From assembly GCA_035651455.1 (NCBI GenBank), contig DASRFR010000009.1:1-55428 (forward strand): a stretch of DNA of 55,428 bases, written 5' to 3'. The position numbers were made by a program, and so were the translations under genes. Below the pieces are notes generated by a model. It ran no database searches. It saw only the letters and a program-made list of their open reading frames with translations, and was not told the origin of the DNA. The DNA comes from DASRFR01 sp035651455 (GTDB lineage Bacteria > Acidobacteriota > Terriglobia > Terriglobales > Acidobacteriaceae). Below are positions 1 to 8,766 of the stretch, piece after piece; position 1 is the stretch's first letter, and every line of letters begins with the position of its first letter.

Positions 1-222
1 GGTAGGGCGGGCCGAACCCCTCTCCTGGAGCTTCAGCTCCATGCCTAGCGCCGCTAGTATTTTGGTAATCTTGGAGAACCCCAGCTCACCGGTCCTCGCG
101 TTCTCCAACGCTTCTATTGTGGCGCGGCTGATCGATGCCCGCTTCGCGAGCTCGGCTTGGCTCCATCCGCGTTTCTTGCGGGCGGCTGCGATTTGAGCTC
201 CTATAGAAGATAGCGTCAGCAT
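1..222 (-). CDS. HipB-like XRE-family HTH regulator (partial)
   Basis: The minus strand reads from ATG at 222 and runs off the left window edge after 74 codons. The visible part is a complete helix-turn-helix of the XRE/HipB type: a lead-in with AAARKKRGWSQAELAKRA, the recognition stretch SISRATIEALENAR, then FSKITKILAALGMELKL, which is typical of HipB antitoxins and their short relatives. It probably binds DNA as a dimer and represses its own promoter. A perfect inverted repeat starts at the first codon of the gene and a degenerate copy lies 40 bp further upstream. Whether a HipA-like or other toxin follows cannot be seen because the window ends. Confidence 0.85.
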   Translation of the reverse strand, partial: MLTLSSIGAQIAAARKKRGWSQAELAKRASISRATIEALENARTGELGFSKITKILAALGMELKLQERGSARPT

Positions 223-243
223 ATGCCTAATATACTAGGCATA
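222..243. promoter_or_regulatory. Inverted-repeat operator of the HipB-like regulator
   Basis: Perfect inverted repeat with arms TATGCCTA and TAGGCATA separated by 6 bp, touching the start codon of the regulator. The size and position fit an autorepression operator. The assignment is inferred from position only. Confidence 0.6.
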
Positions 244-261
244 CAGGCCATTGTAAATTGA

Positions 262-283
262 TATGCCTAGTATGTTGGTCATC
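262..283. promoter_or_regulatory. Second, degenerate operator copy
   Basis: The left arm TATGCCTA is repeated exactly, with the same 6-bp spacer and a right arm TGGTCATC that keeps 5 of 8 positions of TAGGCATA. Its offset from the first copy is 40 bp, close to four helical turns, as in HipB-type multi-operator promoters. Confidence 0.45.
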
Positions 284-412
284 CAAGAACCGGCGAACAA
301 GTCCTCGAGTTTCTGCCGCTTCGCGAGCCATCAGCTTTGCGCTCTTAATCCCCATTCCTCGCTTGTCTTATTTGCGAGGGCAGAGAGATTGGTTCGTCAA
401 AAGCCTGCTTGA

Positions 413-431
413 TGGTAAGATGGTCTTACCA
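413..431. promoter_or_regulatory. Inverted repeat overlapping the antitoxin start codon
   Basis: Arms TGGTAAGA and TCTTACCA flank a 3-bp centre, and the last base of the repeat is the A of the antitoxin ATG at 431. No Shine-Dalgarno sequence is visible upstream, so the transcript may be leaderless. The repeat would then serve as an autoregulatory operator for the AbrB/PIN pair. The GTAAG/CTTAC core is shared with the repeat in front of the second pair at 54976. Confidence 0.5.
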
Positions 432-688
432 TGCAGACCAAGGTTTCGACCAAGGGACAAGTCGTTCTACCCGGACCGCTTCGCCGCCGGCTCGACATTC
501 GGCCAGGTGATCCGCTGGACGCGAATATCGAGGATGGGCGAATTGTGTTGACGCCTCGCAGAAAACGTCCTCACCGAACAAAAATGGTGACTGACCCGGT
601 CACTGGACTGCCCGCATTGAGCGCGGGACCAAAGGCCCCCGTCATGAGCAGTAAGGAAGTGGAAGAGATTCTTGCGAACTTCCCATGA
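431..688 (+). CDS. AbrB/MazE-type antitoxin (VapB-like)
   Basis: 85 residues. The N-terminal swapped-hairpin DNA-binding motif of the AbrB/SpoVT family is clear: VSTKGQVVLPGPLRRRLDIRPGD, then a short strand EDGRIVLTP. The C-terminal half is the flexible part that normally wraps the toxin and ends in EVEEILANFP. The stop codon overlaps the ATG of the downstream PIN-domain gene (685-688), the usual coupling of a VapBC operon. It should neutralise the toxin and, with it, repress the promoter through the inverted repeat at the start codon. Confidence 0.85.
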   Translation: MQTKVSTKGQVVLPGPLRRRLDIRPGDPLDANIEDGRIVLTPRRKRPHRTKMVTDPVTGLPALSAGPKAPVMSSKEVEEILANFP

Positions 689-1080
689 TCTATTTGCTCG
701 ATGTGAATGCTCTGGTTGCACTGGGCTTCATCAATCATGAATTCCATGATCGAGTTGCAGCTTGGGTGCAATCTCAAGACTCGATAAGCCTGGCGAGTTG
801 CTCAATCACCGAGCTTGCGTTTGTACGCGTGTTGGCGCAGGCCCCGGCCTACGGATTCACCGTGACTCAATCTCGCACACTGTTGCTGCGCTTGAAAGAG
901 GCGCCTACTTGTCCTCTCAAGTTCATCCCAGATGAACACGACGTTTCCCATTTACCGGCTTGGGTCAGAGGACCAAAGCAAATTACCGATGGTCACTTAA
1001 GCAAGCTTGCGACCGCAAATGCCGCGGTCTTGGCAACCCTTGATGAGAACATTCCTGGCTCATACCTGATTCCGACATAG
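685..1080 (+). CDS. PIN-domain toxin (VapC-like ribonuclease)
   Basis: 131 residues, the normal VapC length. The conserved acidic residues of the PIN nuclease are visible: the first Asp in LLDVNAL, Glu in SITELAF, Asp in ITDGHLSKLA and Asp in TLDENI. PIN toxins of this group are Mg-dependent endoribonucleases that cut tRNA or rRNA; the actual target here is unknown. Start and stop overlap with the antitoxin gene by 4 bp. All catalytic positions are present, so it looks functional. Confidence 0.85.
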   Translation: MIYLLDVNALVALGFINHEFHDRVAAWVQSQDSISLASCSITELAFVRVLAQAPAYGFTVTQSRTLLLRLKEAPTCPLKFIPDEHDVSHLPAWVRGPKQITDGHLSKLATANAAVLATLDENIPGSYLIPT

Positions 1081-1735
1081 TTCTCCCTAAGGTGATCGCC
1101 TTCGTGTCTAGCTTCATAGGCGCGGGACATGGCCTTTTTGTTCGCATGGCTATCGCTTTTGGTTGTGTGCTAACAGTGTGCCGGACTTTGGAAACAATCC
1201 CATCGACAGAACTCGACTCGACTTGCGGCCCGTCAGGCCTCCAGTACCCAATCAATTCGTCAATGATTGTTTGCTCGACTAGGCAGTGTGTGTGCAGTAT
1301 GCGCGTGTCTGCCGCCGAAGAGCGTCTGCCTCGCGAGTTGGCCTTCCGCCCGTGACACGAACCTCGCTAATCGTAAATGCCGTAAGGGTGGCAACGAGAT
1401 GTTGCCGAGGAAAACAGGTTTGTTTGAGGCAATTGCGTGGACGGAGGACGAGAAAAGGAGAATCCACTTCGCCGCATTCTTTTGCGCGCCACGGAATTTA
1501 AGTCGATCTGTTCCCGTCTCAATCATTTTGATTTCTTGTATTACTTACAAATTCCTGCTCTGGTGTCTCGTGTGCTGTGCCGTTTGGCGCAGTCTCAAAA
1601 AGCGCAGATCTGGATTACGATGCAGGGGTCTCAGGCGCCAATCATTGATAGTGGCGTGACCTGCCGCAACACCTCACCGAACGCCGCTCAAGAATCAGAA
1701 TTTGGAGATTTCGATTTCATGGTTTCTTGTTGTGT
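1081..1735. other. Region without a recognisable gene
   Basis: Several short open frames on both strands overlap each other here, but none shows a domain, a good ribosome binding site or a repeat. It separates the toxin-antitoxin pair from the end of the D-lactate dehydrogenase gene, which is transcribed towards it. Confidence 0.6.
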
Positions 1736-3496
1736 TCAGTCGGGCGCATCACGCCAATGCTCACGCTTCGAGGTATGACCGATACCAACATTGAAGCGGT
1801 TGCAAGGATCAAGGTTTTTATAATGGCCGACCAAGGCCGATTTCGCGTGGTACAGGTGCCCAACGTTGTGTTCAGCCGGGAATTGTGCGCCACGCTCCGT
1901 CAGTAATTGCCACATCTGATGTTCCAGATCGAGAGCATTATGGCTCTTTCGCACTATGTAATCTTGGTGAAAGACATGACAAAAAAAGTGTCCATAATAG
2001 AGCTTGTGAAGAATGGCATCTTCTAGATCGTCGGGCAAGGTTTCGAACCATTTCTGGTCGTTACGTCTAAGCGCCACATCCACTGCGACGATGTCACTGA
2101 CTTCGGCGCGGTGGATAGCACGAAAACGCACTCCAGAGCCGGCCGCGGCGAAACGGTGCAGGAACACCTTCTTACCTTCGTCGTCGGTGCATTCGAAGAA
2201 GCTCCCGTGTTTCGAAGGATACCGAGCTGCAAGAAACCGGCGCGCATCGAGAATGCCGTCTCCCGACATCTTAAGCATCAAGTAGTGTTCGTACTTATTG
2301 CGATAGTCTTTCAATTTCCTGGGTAGATGATTAGGAAAAAACCGACTAATCCAATACATCATCTTATCGCTCAGGTCGGGAGGAATAAATCCAAAGCGGC
2401 CGGTAATTCCGTCAAACAATCCTTTGGCGGCGAATAATCTCGGAAGCCACTCGGTTCCCAAGTATTGAATTGTAAGAAAAATGTCCTTGCCGTACCTCTC
2501 GGCAACATCGAATGCAGTACGGTGCATGTACTCGGCAGAAATCGGCAGCTCTTTAAAATGAGCCAGCATGTCGCGGCGGATTTCAGTGAATTCTGCTGGG
2601 TCGTTGGTGCCGATATAGAAGACCTTCGTTTGCTCCTCTTTAGGAAACGTGTCGAGACGGACGGCAAAGATCATTATCTTTCCGGCGCTGCCTGAGGCTT
2701 CATACAGGCATCTCGGATCGCCATTAAAACGAGCGGGTGTGTCCGAAGTGAAGTCTCGGACGTGGCGAGCGTATTCACGGTCTGACGCGACGCGGCCGGA
2801 ATCGTATTCGATGTCGCATTCACCAAAGTCATCTCGGTCCAGCCTGCCCAAGATCATTTCGGGATCATCGCCGAGGTCAACTGCCAAGTGATTCACAAGC
2901 TGAACCGTACCGGTTTCATCGATTCGTGCAAAAAGCGCGAGCTCCGTGTAGGCGGGTCCACGAGGTATGAGGGCGCCACCTGAATTGTTGCAGATGCCTC
3001 CGACTACCGATGCACCAATACATGACGATCCAATCACTGAATGGGGCTCGCGACCCAACGGTTTCAGAAGTTTCTCAAGCTGGAAGAGCGTAGAGCCGGA
3101 ATAGCAAATTGCTTGACTCCCCTTGTTGATTAGGTGAATCTTCGCAATGCGGAGCGTGCTGACGATTACCACGTCTCGATCGTAGTCATTACCGTAGGGT
3201 GTCGAACCACCGGTCAGGCCCGTGTTGGCGGCCTGCATAATGATGATCTTCTCAAACTCCACACAAACTCTAAGTACCTTCCATTGTTCAACGAGAGTGC
3301 CGGGCCGAACTACTGCGACAACGGGACCGTTTCCAAATCGGAAGCCGGTCCGGTAGCGAAACGTGCTTGCAGGCTTCGTCAGTACGTTCCGACCACCAAC
3401 TATAGATTTGAGTTCGTCGATGAAGTGCTTATTGTCCGGTATCACGCTGTTGATTGGTGAGGCGCGAGGTTTACTGCAGTTCGATGCTATCTTCAA
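1736..3496 (-). CDS. dld: Quinone-dependent D-lactate dehydrogenase
   Basis: 586 residues, close to the 571 of the E. coli enzyme. It oxidises D-lactate to pyruvate and passes electrons to the quinone pool as a peripheral inner-membrane flavoprotein. The FAD-binding PCMH domain is recognisable by YRTGFRFGNGPVVAVVRPG, MQAANTGLTGGSTPYGNDYDRD and GSSCIGASVVGGICNNSGG at about residues 45-175. The Dld-specific membrane-binding and cap regions follow (for example EYMHRTAFDVAERYGKD and FHQDYIVRKSHN), and the C-terminal AEHNVGHLYHA is also typical. The start overlaps the stop of the adenylate kinase gene by 4 bp (ATGA), so the two genes are translationally coupled, an unusual pairing. No lesion is visible. 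Confidence 0.93.
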   Translation of the reverse strand: MKIASNCSKPRASPINSVIPDNKHFIDELKSIVGGRNVLTKPASTFRYRTGFRFGNGPVVAVVRPGTLVEQWKVLRVCVEFEKIIIMQAANTGLTGGSTPYGNDYDRDVVIVSTLRIAKIHLINKGSQAICYSGSTLFQLEKLLKPLGREPHSVIGSSCIGASVVGGICNNSGGALIPRGPAYTELALFARIDETGTVQLVNHLAVDLGDDPEMILGRLDRDDFGECDIEYDSGRVASDREYARHVRDFTSDTPARFNGDPRCLYEASGSAGKIMIFAVRLDTFPKEEQTKVFYIGTNDPAEFTEIRRDMLAHFKELPISAEYMHRTAFDVAERYGKDIFLTIQYLGTEWLPRLFAAKGLFDGITGRFGFIPPDLSDKMMYWISRFFPNHLPRKLKDYRNKYEHYLMLKMSGDGILDARRFLAARYPSKHGSFFECTDDEGKKVFLHRFAAAGSGVRFRAIHRAEVSDIVAVDVALRRNDQKWFETLPDDLEDAILHKLYYGHFFCHVFHQDYIVRKSHNALDLEHQMWQLLTERGAQFPAEHNVGHLYHAKSALVGHYKNLDPCNRFNVGIGHTSKREHWRDAPD

Positions 3497-4257
3497 AATA
3501 TAAAATGTGATTCAAGTTGTATTCCGATAGCATTCCGCACTGCATCTACGGTGGTGTTGCCGTCGATTTGGAGCAATCGTCCTCTGGATCGATAAGACTC
3601 CGCTAACGCCAAAGCATTCTCATCGTGAACCATCAGGCGCTCGCGAATCACGCTTTCCGAGTCGTCCGGGCGCATCACCAGTTTCGTTTCATCGTAATCG
3701 CAGATCCCGGAATTTACCGGTGGCTGGGAATCAAGGTTGTAACTTCGCCCGCAGCTTGGGCAGGAACGCCTACCCGAGAGGCGGCGCATGACTTCGTCGT
3801 GCTCGACGCTAATCTGGATAGCCAGAGGCGCATTATGCAGGAGTTCATGGTTGTTGCCCGAGCGCGTACGCAGAAAGCAATCAAGCCAGTTTGCCTGGTA
3901 AACGGAGCGTGGAAAGCCATCCAGAACTAGACAGCTCGAGCACCCCAGGCTGCAAATGTGCTCCCTAAGCATTTCGCAAACGACGTCGTCGGGCACCAGC
4001 AATCCGCGGCTCATTATCTCCGCTGATTGCAGACCCAATGCTGTCTTTCTTGCGACATGGGACCGAAAAACGTCACCAGTGGAGATACGAGGAAGAGAAT
4101 ATTCATTCGCTATGTGCTGCGCATGGGTGCCTTTTCCGGCGCCGGGAGGTCCCAAGAAAACGAGAGCCGCGGGGCCAAGCCTTCGCGGTGTGTGGAGAGT
4201 GCCAACGCGGTGTACGTCACGGTCCCAGCTATAACTGATCTTGGTTTCAATCATCAT
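3493..4257 (-). CDS. adk: Adenylate kinase with zinc-type LID and N-terminal extension
   Basis: 254 residues. It interconverts ATP plus AMP and 2 ADP in the cytoplasm. The P-loop GPPGAGKGTHAQ, the AMP-binding segment ISTGDVFR, the DGFPRS motif and the arginine-rich LID are all present. The LID carries a metal site of the CxxC...CxxD type (CPSC and CDYD), found in zinc-containing bacterial kinases. About 30 residues precede the P-loop strand that normally begins the protein, so the first two Met codons at 4257 and 4254 give an unusually long N-terminus. It overlaps the small Cys/His gene upstream by 11 bp and dld downstream by 4 bp. It may be a second adk copy rather than the housekeeping gene, which usually sits near secY. 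Confidence 0.9.
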   Translation of the reverse strand: MMIETKISYSWDRDVHRVGTLHTPRRLGPAALVFLGPPGAGKGTHAQHIANEYSLPRISTGDVFRSHVARKTALGLQSAEIMSRGLLVPDDVVCEMLREHICSLGCSSCLVLDGFPRSVYQANWLDCFLRTRSGNNHELLHNAPLAIQISVEHDEVMRRLSGRRSCPSCGRSYNLDSQPPVNSGICDYDETKLVMRPDDSESVIRERLMVHDENALALAESYRSRGRLLQIDGNTTVDAVRNAIGIQLESHFIF

Positions 4258-4456
4258 GTCTCAATTCAGATTTATTGGTGGAGAACTGGAAGGGAGGAGC
4301 ATAGTCAGTGCAGTTGTGGGCCTCAAATGCGCTGGCGATGCTGACTGGAATCGACGAATTCACGGCAATGAAATTCGCGTTCCAATCGCAGCCAGTGCAG
4401 TGGCACTCGACTGGTCCCGTGATCCAACCTGACTGCTTTATCTCACGTTCCTTCAT
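4247..4456 (-). CDS. Small Cys/His protein, possible zinc finger
   Basis: 69 residues from ATG at 4456 in a longer open frame that extends upstream. The middle reads GPVECHCTGCDWNANF and then FEAHNC, a CxxC followed about 25 residues later by HxC, the pattern of small bacterial zinc-finger proteins. A weak AAGGACGG lies about 14 bp upstream of the ATG. Its end overlaps the start of the adenylate kinase gene by 11 bp in another frame, which suggests translational coupling and supports it being a real gene. Function unknown; a regulatory or metal-binding role is only a guess. Confidence 0.5.
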   Translation of the reverse strand: MKEREIKQSGWITGPVECHCTGCDWNANFIAVNSSIPVSIASAFEAHNCTDYAPPFQFSTNKSELRHDD

Positions 4457-4731
4457 GTGCGAACCACCGTCCTTCCCATAACAGTTAGCGGCATTGGAAC
4501 GCATCGTTGCAAACTTAATAGGCCCTCGCGACCGAGTAGTCCGGCGCGACCTACTTTCCAAAATTGAAGATTGCCGCTGCTCAGATCTAGGGCTAAAGTG
4601 GCTATTCGCGCTTGGCTGACGACGCTTAAAAACGGCTGTCCTCTGCCTACCTGAAGATCTGTACAGAACGCCGATGAAAAGCACGTTTTAAAGGTGGAAA
4701 CGTTTCAAAGGATCGTCCCAAGGAGAGCTGA

Positions 4732-6369
4732 GTGATCACCATCCCTGAGGAGGTTCTGGCGCAGCTCAAGCGCGGGATCACCCATCGTGAGATTGATAGT
4801 GGAATTCACTGTCTGCAGAAATATGAGCATCTGCTGGAACACCTGGAACCAAGCGAACCAAACTCCGCTCGCCTTCTCGGCTACTTCGCGCAGTGGGTCG
4901 ACATTGGCTTCGGACATCCTTCACGCCTGAGAGATTTGCTGGCCAGATTTTCAAAGGAAATACGGGCACGGCTCACGTTGGGTGAATACGTAGACTTACG
5001 AATGGCGGAAGGAATGCTCGCGATGAATGACGAGGCAGTCACGGAGGCGATATCGCATTTCGATGTGGTGTTGGCGCTCGGCGGCGACTTGAGCGACAAG
5101 CAGAGCCTGGCTGTCGCAAATTTTTGGAAAGCGCGCTGTTTACGAAAAGTCGGAGAGTATCAAGAGGCCCTGGCCTTCACTACCAACGCTAGCGAACTTG
5201 CTGTCGAGTTGGGCTACCCCAAGATGGCTGCGGTGATGCAGGTGCTTGAAAGCTGGTTGATATTCCAAGGAGGAAAATCCGACCGCGCCGAACAAGTTCT
5301 CTGTCAAGCAGAAGAAGCGCTTCGCCTAACCGATGATTTCGTGACTCTGGGTAACGTCCACTCTTCATACGGGAGAATGGCCCGCCGGGCGGGGCACTAT
5401 GAGAAGGCGATGGTGCACTTCACGACTGCCATTCGCGAGTACCGCAAGCGTGGCTCCCAACATCCTCATCTCGCCAGGACACTGACGAACATTGCTCTGG
5501 TAAAGCAGCTCATTTCACTTCAACTCGGCAAGAAAATTGACGCCCAGAATAGACGACAGCGCAAAGCGGCGGCCCGCGGCCAAAAGATCAAACAGAGCAC
5601 TGTCTCGCCTCGCGCCACCCGAGAACAGTTGCGAGCCGATGCATTCCGCCATCTGGACGAAGCCGAAGCCATTTACCGACACACTGAGAGCTTCCATGGT
5701 ATTAGCGGCATTCATCTAGTCCGTGGTTACCTATATCTGGATGACGGCGATTATGAGCTCGCCGAGCAAAACGCCGAGATGGGACTGGCTTTAGCGCGGC
5801 AGAAAAACGACCCGATCACTCTGTCGCGACTTAGCCTGCTGCATTGCATGATCGAAAATACGAAACTGGAGGACGGCATCAACGACAAGATTGGCCCTGA
5901 GGGTCATGCTCGCCAGGCCTTGTCGTGGGTTCAAGATTCCATCAAATTCGCCAAGCAGACCCAAAGCCGGCGACTGCTTGGCAATGCCTACATTTGGGAG
6001 GGAATAACCTACTCCAACTCTTTTCTTCATGAGTGGGATTCTGCGCGCTCATCTTATGACTCCGCATTGGCAATTCTGAAGGGCGACCAGGGTGGGCAGC
6101 TGTGGAATGATCTACAGATGCTGAAACAGCGGCTCATGCCCAAGGTCAGAGTTGAGGACAAATTACGGGCGTGGTCGCAGGGCTCGGTCGGAGAAAAAAG
6201 CTTTCAGCAAATTCTCGATGAATTCACTGAATTGATCATCCCCAAAATTTGGGAGAACGAGGGCCGCAAAATATCGCGCGTATCAGATCGTCTATCTATT
6301 TCACCGAAAAAGGTCCGTCGTATTCTGGAAATAGTTGGAGTCCGCAACGGACCGACGCGGCGGCGGTAG
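4732..6369 (+). CDS. TPR-repeat protein with C-terminal HTH
   Basis: 545 residues starting at GTG with a strong AAGGAG at 4720-4725. Most of the protein is alpha-helical tetratricopeptide repeats (for example AISHFDVVLALGGD, ARCLRKVGEYQEALAF, YGRMARRAGHYEKAMVHF and GYLYLDDGDYELAEQNAEM), a protein-protein interaction scaffold. A basic linker near residues 265-300 (RRQRKAAARGQKIKQ) splits the repeat array. The last 40 residues, ISRVSDRLSISPKKVRRILEIVGVRN, look like a Fis-type helix-turn-helix. This combination suggests a transcription factor that senses a partner through the repeats. It is divergent from the small Cys/His gene, adk and dld across about 275 bp, so it may regulate them. Confidence 0.75.
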   Translation: MITIPEEVLAQLKRGITHREIDSGIHCLQKYEHLLEHLEPSEPNSARLLGYFAQWVDIGFGHPSRLRDLLARFSKEIRARLTLGEYVDLRMAEGMLAMNDEAVTEAISHFDVVLALGGDLSDKQSLAVANFWKARCLRKVGEYQEALAFTTNASELAVELGYPKMAAVMQVLESWLIFQGGKSDRAEQVLCQAEEALRLTDDFVTLGNVHSSYGRMARRAGHYEKAMVHFTTAIREYRKRGSQHPHLARTLTNIALVKQLISLQLGKKIDAQNRRQRKAAARGQKIKQSTVSPRATREQLRADAFRHLDEAEAIYRHTESFHGISGIHLVRGYLYLDDGDYELAEQNAEMGLALARQKNDPITLSRLSLLHCMIENTKLEDGINDKIGPEGHARQALSWVQDSIKFAKQTQSRRLLGNAYIWEGITYSNSFLHEWDSARSSYDSALAILKGDQGGQLWNDLQMLKQRLMPKVRVEDKLRAWSQGSVGEKSFQQILDEFTELIIPKIWENEGRKISRVSDRLSISPKKVRRILEIVGVRNGPTRRR

Positions 6370-6675
6370 AGCAACGAATGTCAAGCCGAGAGCTGCAGAA
6401 ACGCGATTTGTTTTCAGTCACTGATTATCCGATCTTGCGAATCGCCAAACATCCCAAAGACACTCCGCCGACAGTCGCGAGTACCATGCCGCCCACAACT
6501 GAGTCGAATCTGATCACGACACTTCGAAGGCGGGAAAGGAACTATGGCTTTGCTTCAGCAGTGCGACGAAAGTCAGTACGCTGTGCGCAGTCGCCTTCGC
6601 TTCGAGTTGAAGCGACGCCTCCACCAAGACTCCCATCGCACTCCAAACCAGATTGCCCGGTTCGGGTAAAACGGA
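6370..6675. other. Region without a recognisable gene
   Basis: Between the TPR gene and the multicopper-oxidase fragment. I looked for the missing upstream part of the oxidase in all three plus-strand frames and did not recognise it. Confidence 0.55.
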
Positions 6676-7056
6676 GTGGTGAAGCTGGTTTTTTTGTCAA
6701 GCTCTTTCGAGCCCCGCCCGCCTCTCGCCACCAGATTTTTCGTACGAAGTGGAGACGTAGAGGACTGGATCATCGAAAATCGGACGCGGGAACTGCATCC
6801 CTTCCACATCCATCAGCTTCATTTCCTGCTCCTGCAAAACAATGGAAAGCCGGTAAATGAGCCATTCTTGCGCGATACCGTCAACGTCCAGTATTGGGAC
6901 GGCAAAAGCGCCACTTATCCAAGCATCAAGCTGCGAATGGATTTCAGGAATCCGCGCATCGTCGGCACGCTCGTCTACCATTGCCACCTTCTCGGGCATG
7001 AGGACGGCGGGATGATGGGAGCGATTCAGGTAACTCCCCGCGGTGATTCAAAATGA
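6676..7056 (+). pseudogene. Multicopper oxidase, C-terminal fragment
   Basis: 126 codons corresponding only to the third cupredoxin domain of a multicopper oxidase. The copper ligands are intact: HPFHIHQLHF for the T1/T2/T3 sites, and YHCHLLGHEDGGMM with the T3 His, T1 Cys and T1 His. Domains 1 and 2, including the first two HxH motifs, are absent, and a TAA sits in frame just before the GTG at 6676. A full enzyme is about 450-600 residues, so this is the tail of a truncated gene. No related intact copy lies in the window. Confidence 0.8.
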
Positions 7057-7591
7057 GCTGCCAGTCTCATCCGGCGCGACCTTACATGTTTGTAACTGGA
7101 GATAGGACTACGTGGAACCGTCTGTCAGTATTAAGTCCCGCCGACTTGTATATGTTCGATTCGCAGTCGTCGCTGGTTGACGACGGAAGCCTGTCAATTT
7201 TGCATGCAGCCGACGCGTCCGAAACCGAAAATGCGAGAGCGCGGCCTCGCGTGATTCTCCGTCCTCGATGAGGTTCGCGCAAACAGCGAGCGCGGGCGCC
7301 AGCGGGTTCGAAGTCCGGGAATGGAAATAAAACACCGAGTGGTCAAGGTCTTATCGGCCGCGTTCTTCTCCTGTTCGGGTAGCGTCTGGTCTGTTTCGGA
7401 ATAGGTGAGGCGGATAGAAACGTTGCTTCGTATTCCGCGGGCTTCAGCAAGCGCCCAAGCCATGAAGTGGTGATCAACAAGCAAAAAAAATTCTTGGTGC
7501 TATCGCCGAGATCGATCAAAATGGAGTCCCCCTTTGTTGCCGACGCGGAATTGTGCTCCATCCTCTTCCGAAAGCCAAGCCACAGAAGAGC
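7057..7591. other. Region without a recognisable gene
   Basis: About 530 bp between the oxidase fragment and the end of the mandelate-racemase-type gene. Only overlapping short frames of no recognisable family are present; probably decayed sequence. Confidence 0.5.
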
Positions 7592-8737
7592 TCACGCGCG
7601 AACCTGGTATTCACGCATCGCTTCGGGCTTGAGTTGTAAGCCGAGGCCCGGGTGTTTCGGTACGGATGCAAGCCCATTGGCAACTCGGAGCGGGGTTATC
7701 AGGAGTTCATCTAGCCAACTGAAATACTCAAGATAGAGCCCGTTGGGCACGGCAGCCACCACGTGAACGTCGATTTCCTTGTAGAAATGCGGCGCGACCG
7801 GACGCCCAAAGGCATAGGCGAGGTGTGCCACTTTCATGCACTGACTAAGACCGCCAATGCGAAGCGCATCGGGTTGCAGGATCGATGCGGCCTGGTGAAC
7901 CAGGAGATCTCGGAACGCATCGAGGGAGTACTCGCGCTCGCCGGTGGCTATCGGTATGTCGATTGTTGAGGCAACGCGACAGTATCCATCGATGTCGTCC
8001 TTTGAAATTGGTTCCTCAAGCCAGAAGAGGTTCTGGTCCGCGACTTGTCGCGCAAAGGTGATCGCCTGCAAAGGGCTCCATGCCTGGTTGGCATCGACCA
8101 TCAACCGGACTCGGTCTCCAATCAGCTTGCGCACGTCGCGGACGCGCTCGACGTCGCGTGTGATGTTGGGGCTGCCGACTTTTATCTTGACCGCGGTGAA
8201 ACCGCGCTGAAGATAGCCGTTTACCTCGGCCAATAGCTCCTCGGTGCTGTAGGACAGCCACCCGCCGCTGCCGTAGATCGGAACGGCTTCACGACATGCA
8301 CCAAAAAGCTGGCACACGGGAACCCGGAGTGTTTTCCCGAGCCAGTCCCAAAGAGCGATCTCAATGGCTGCAATGCCCCAGGCAGCGATTCCCGACTGGC
8401 CAATGTATTCGCAATGGGAGTAGCATGCGCGCCAGATCCCCGCGATATCACGGGCATCCCTCCCCACGATGACCCGCTTCAGCTCGCAGTCCACGATTCG
8501 CTGGAGTAATTCCGGGCCATACCCAAATGTCAACATGAGTGAATGGCTGATCTGCCCATCGCTGGTTTCGAGTTCGACGATGATCCATTGGACACAGCGT
8601 AGCTCGTGCGTCGAGTCGGCAATGGGGGGTGTTAGAGGCACAGACAACAGCACGGTTCGTACGTCCCGAATCTTGCTCCCAAATTCGCGGCTCGGGGACA
8701 ACTCCGCTTCGGTCCTCTGAATGGGGCTTGAGAGCAT
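7592..8737 (-). CDS. Mandelate racemase/muconate lactonizing enzyme family protein
   Basis: 381 residues, enolase superfamily. The N-terminal capping domain is followed by the TIM barrel with the catalytic KxK (AVKIKVG), metal ligands in DANQAW, LEEP and ATGERE, and a His in PHFYKE. Members of this subgroup dehydrate sugar acids or epimerise acid substrates through an enediolate; the substrate cannot be read from sequence. A likely role is sugar-acid dehydration upstream of the HpcH-type aldolases in this window. It follows NagB by 29 bp on the same strand, and a GTCGAC-centred half-palindrome sits directly before its ATG. The first 20 or so residues are not conserved in the family, so the true start could be later. 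Confidence 0.85.
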   Translation of the reverse strand: MLSSPIQRTEAELSPSREFGSKIRDVRTVLLSVPLTPPIADSTHELRCVQWIIVELETSDGQISHSLMLTFGYGPELLQRIVDCELKRVIVGRDARDIAGIWRACYSHCEYIGQSGIAAWGIAAIEIALWDWLGKTLRVPVCQLFGACREAVPIYGSGGWLSYSTEELLAEVNGYLQRGFTAVKIKVGSPNITRDVERVRDVRKLIGDRVRLMVDANQAWSPLQAITFARQVADQNLFWLEEPISKDDIDGYCRVASTIDIPIATGEREYSLDAFRDLLVHQAASILQPDALRIGGLSQCMKVAHLAYAFGRPVAPHFYKEIDVHVVAAVPNGLYLEYFSWLDELLITPLRVANGLASVPKHPGLGLQLKPEAMREYQVRA

Positions 8738-8749
8738 ATTGTCGACTGA
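8738..8749. promoter_or_regulatory. Weak GTCGAC operator-like site before the MR/MLE gene
   Basis: On the minus strand the sequence reads TCAGTCGACAAT directly in front of the ATG at 8737. The half GTCGACAAT matches the sites at 32314 and 49843 exactly; the other half departs from the consensus. Weakest member of the set. Confidence 0.3.
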
Positions 8750-8766
8750 CGTGGTGCTGTCTTTAA

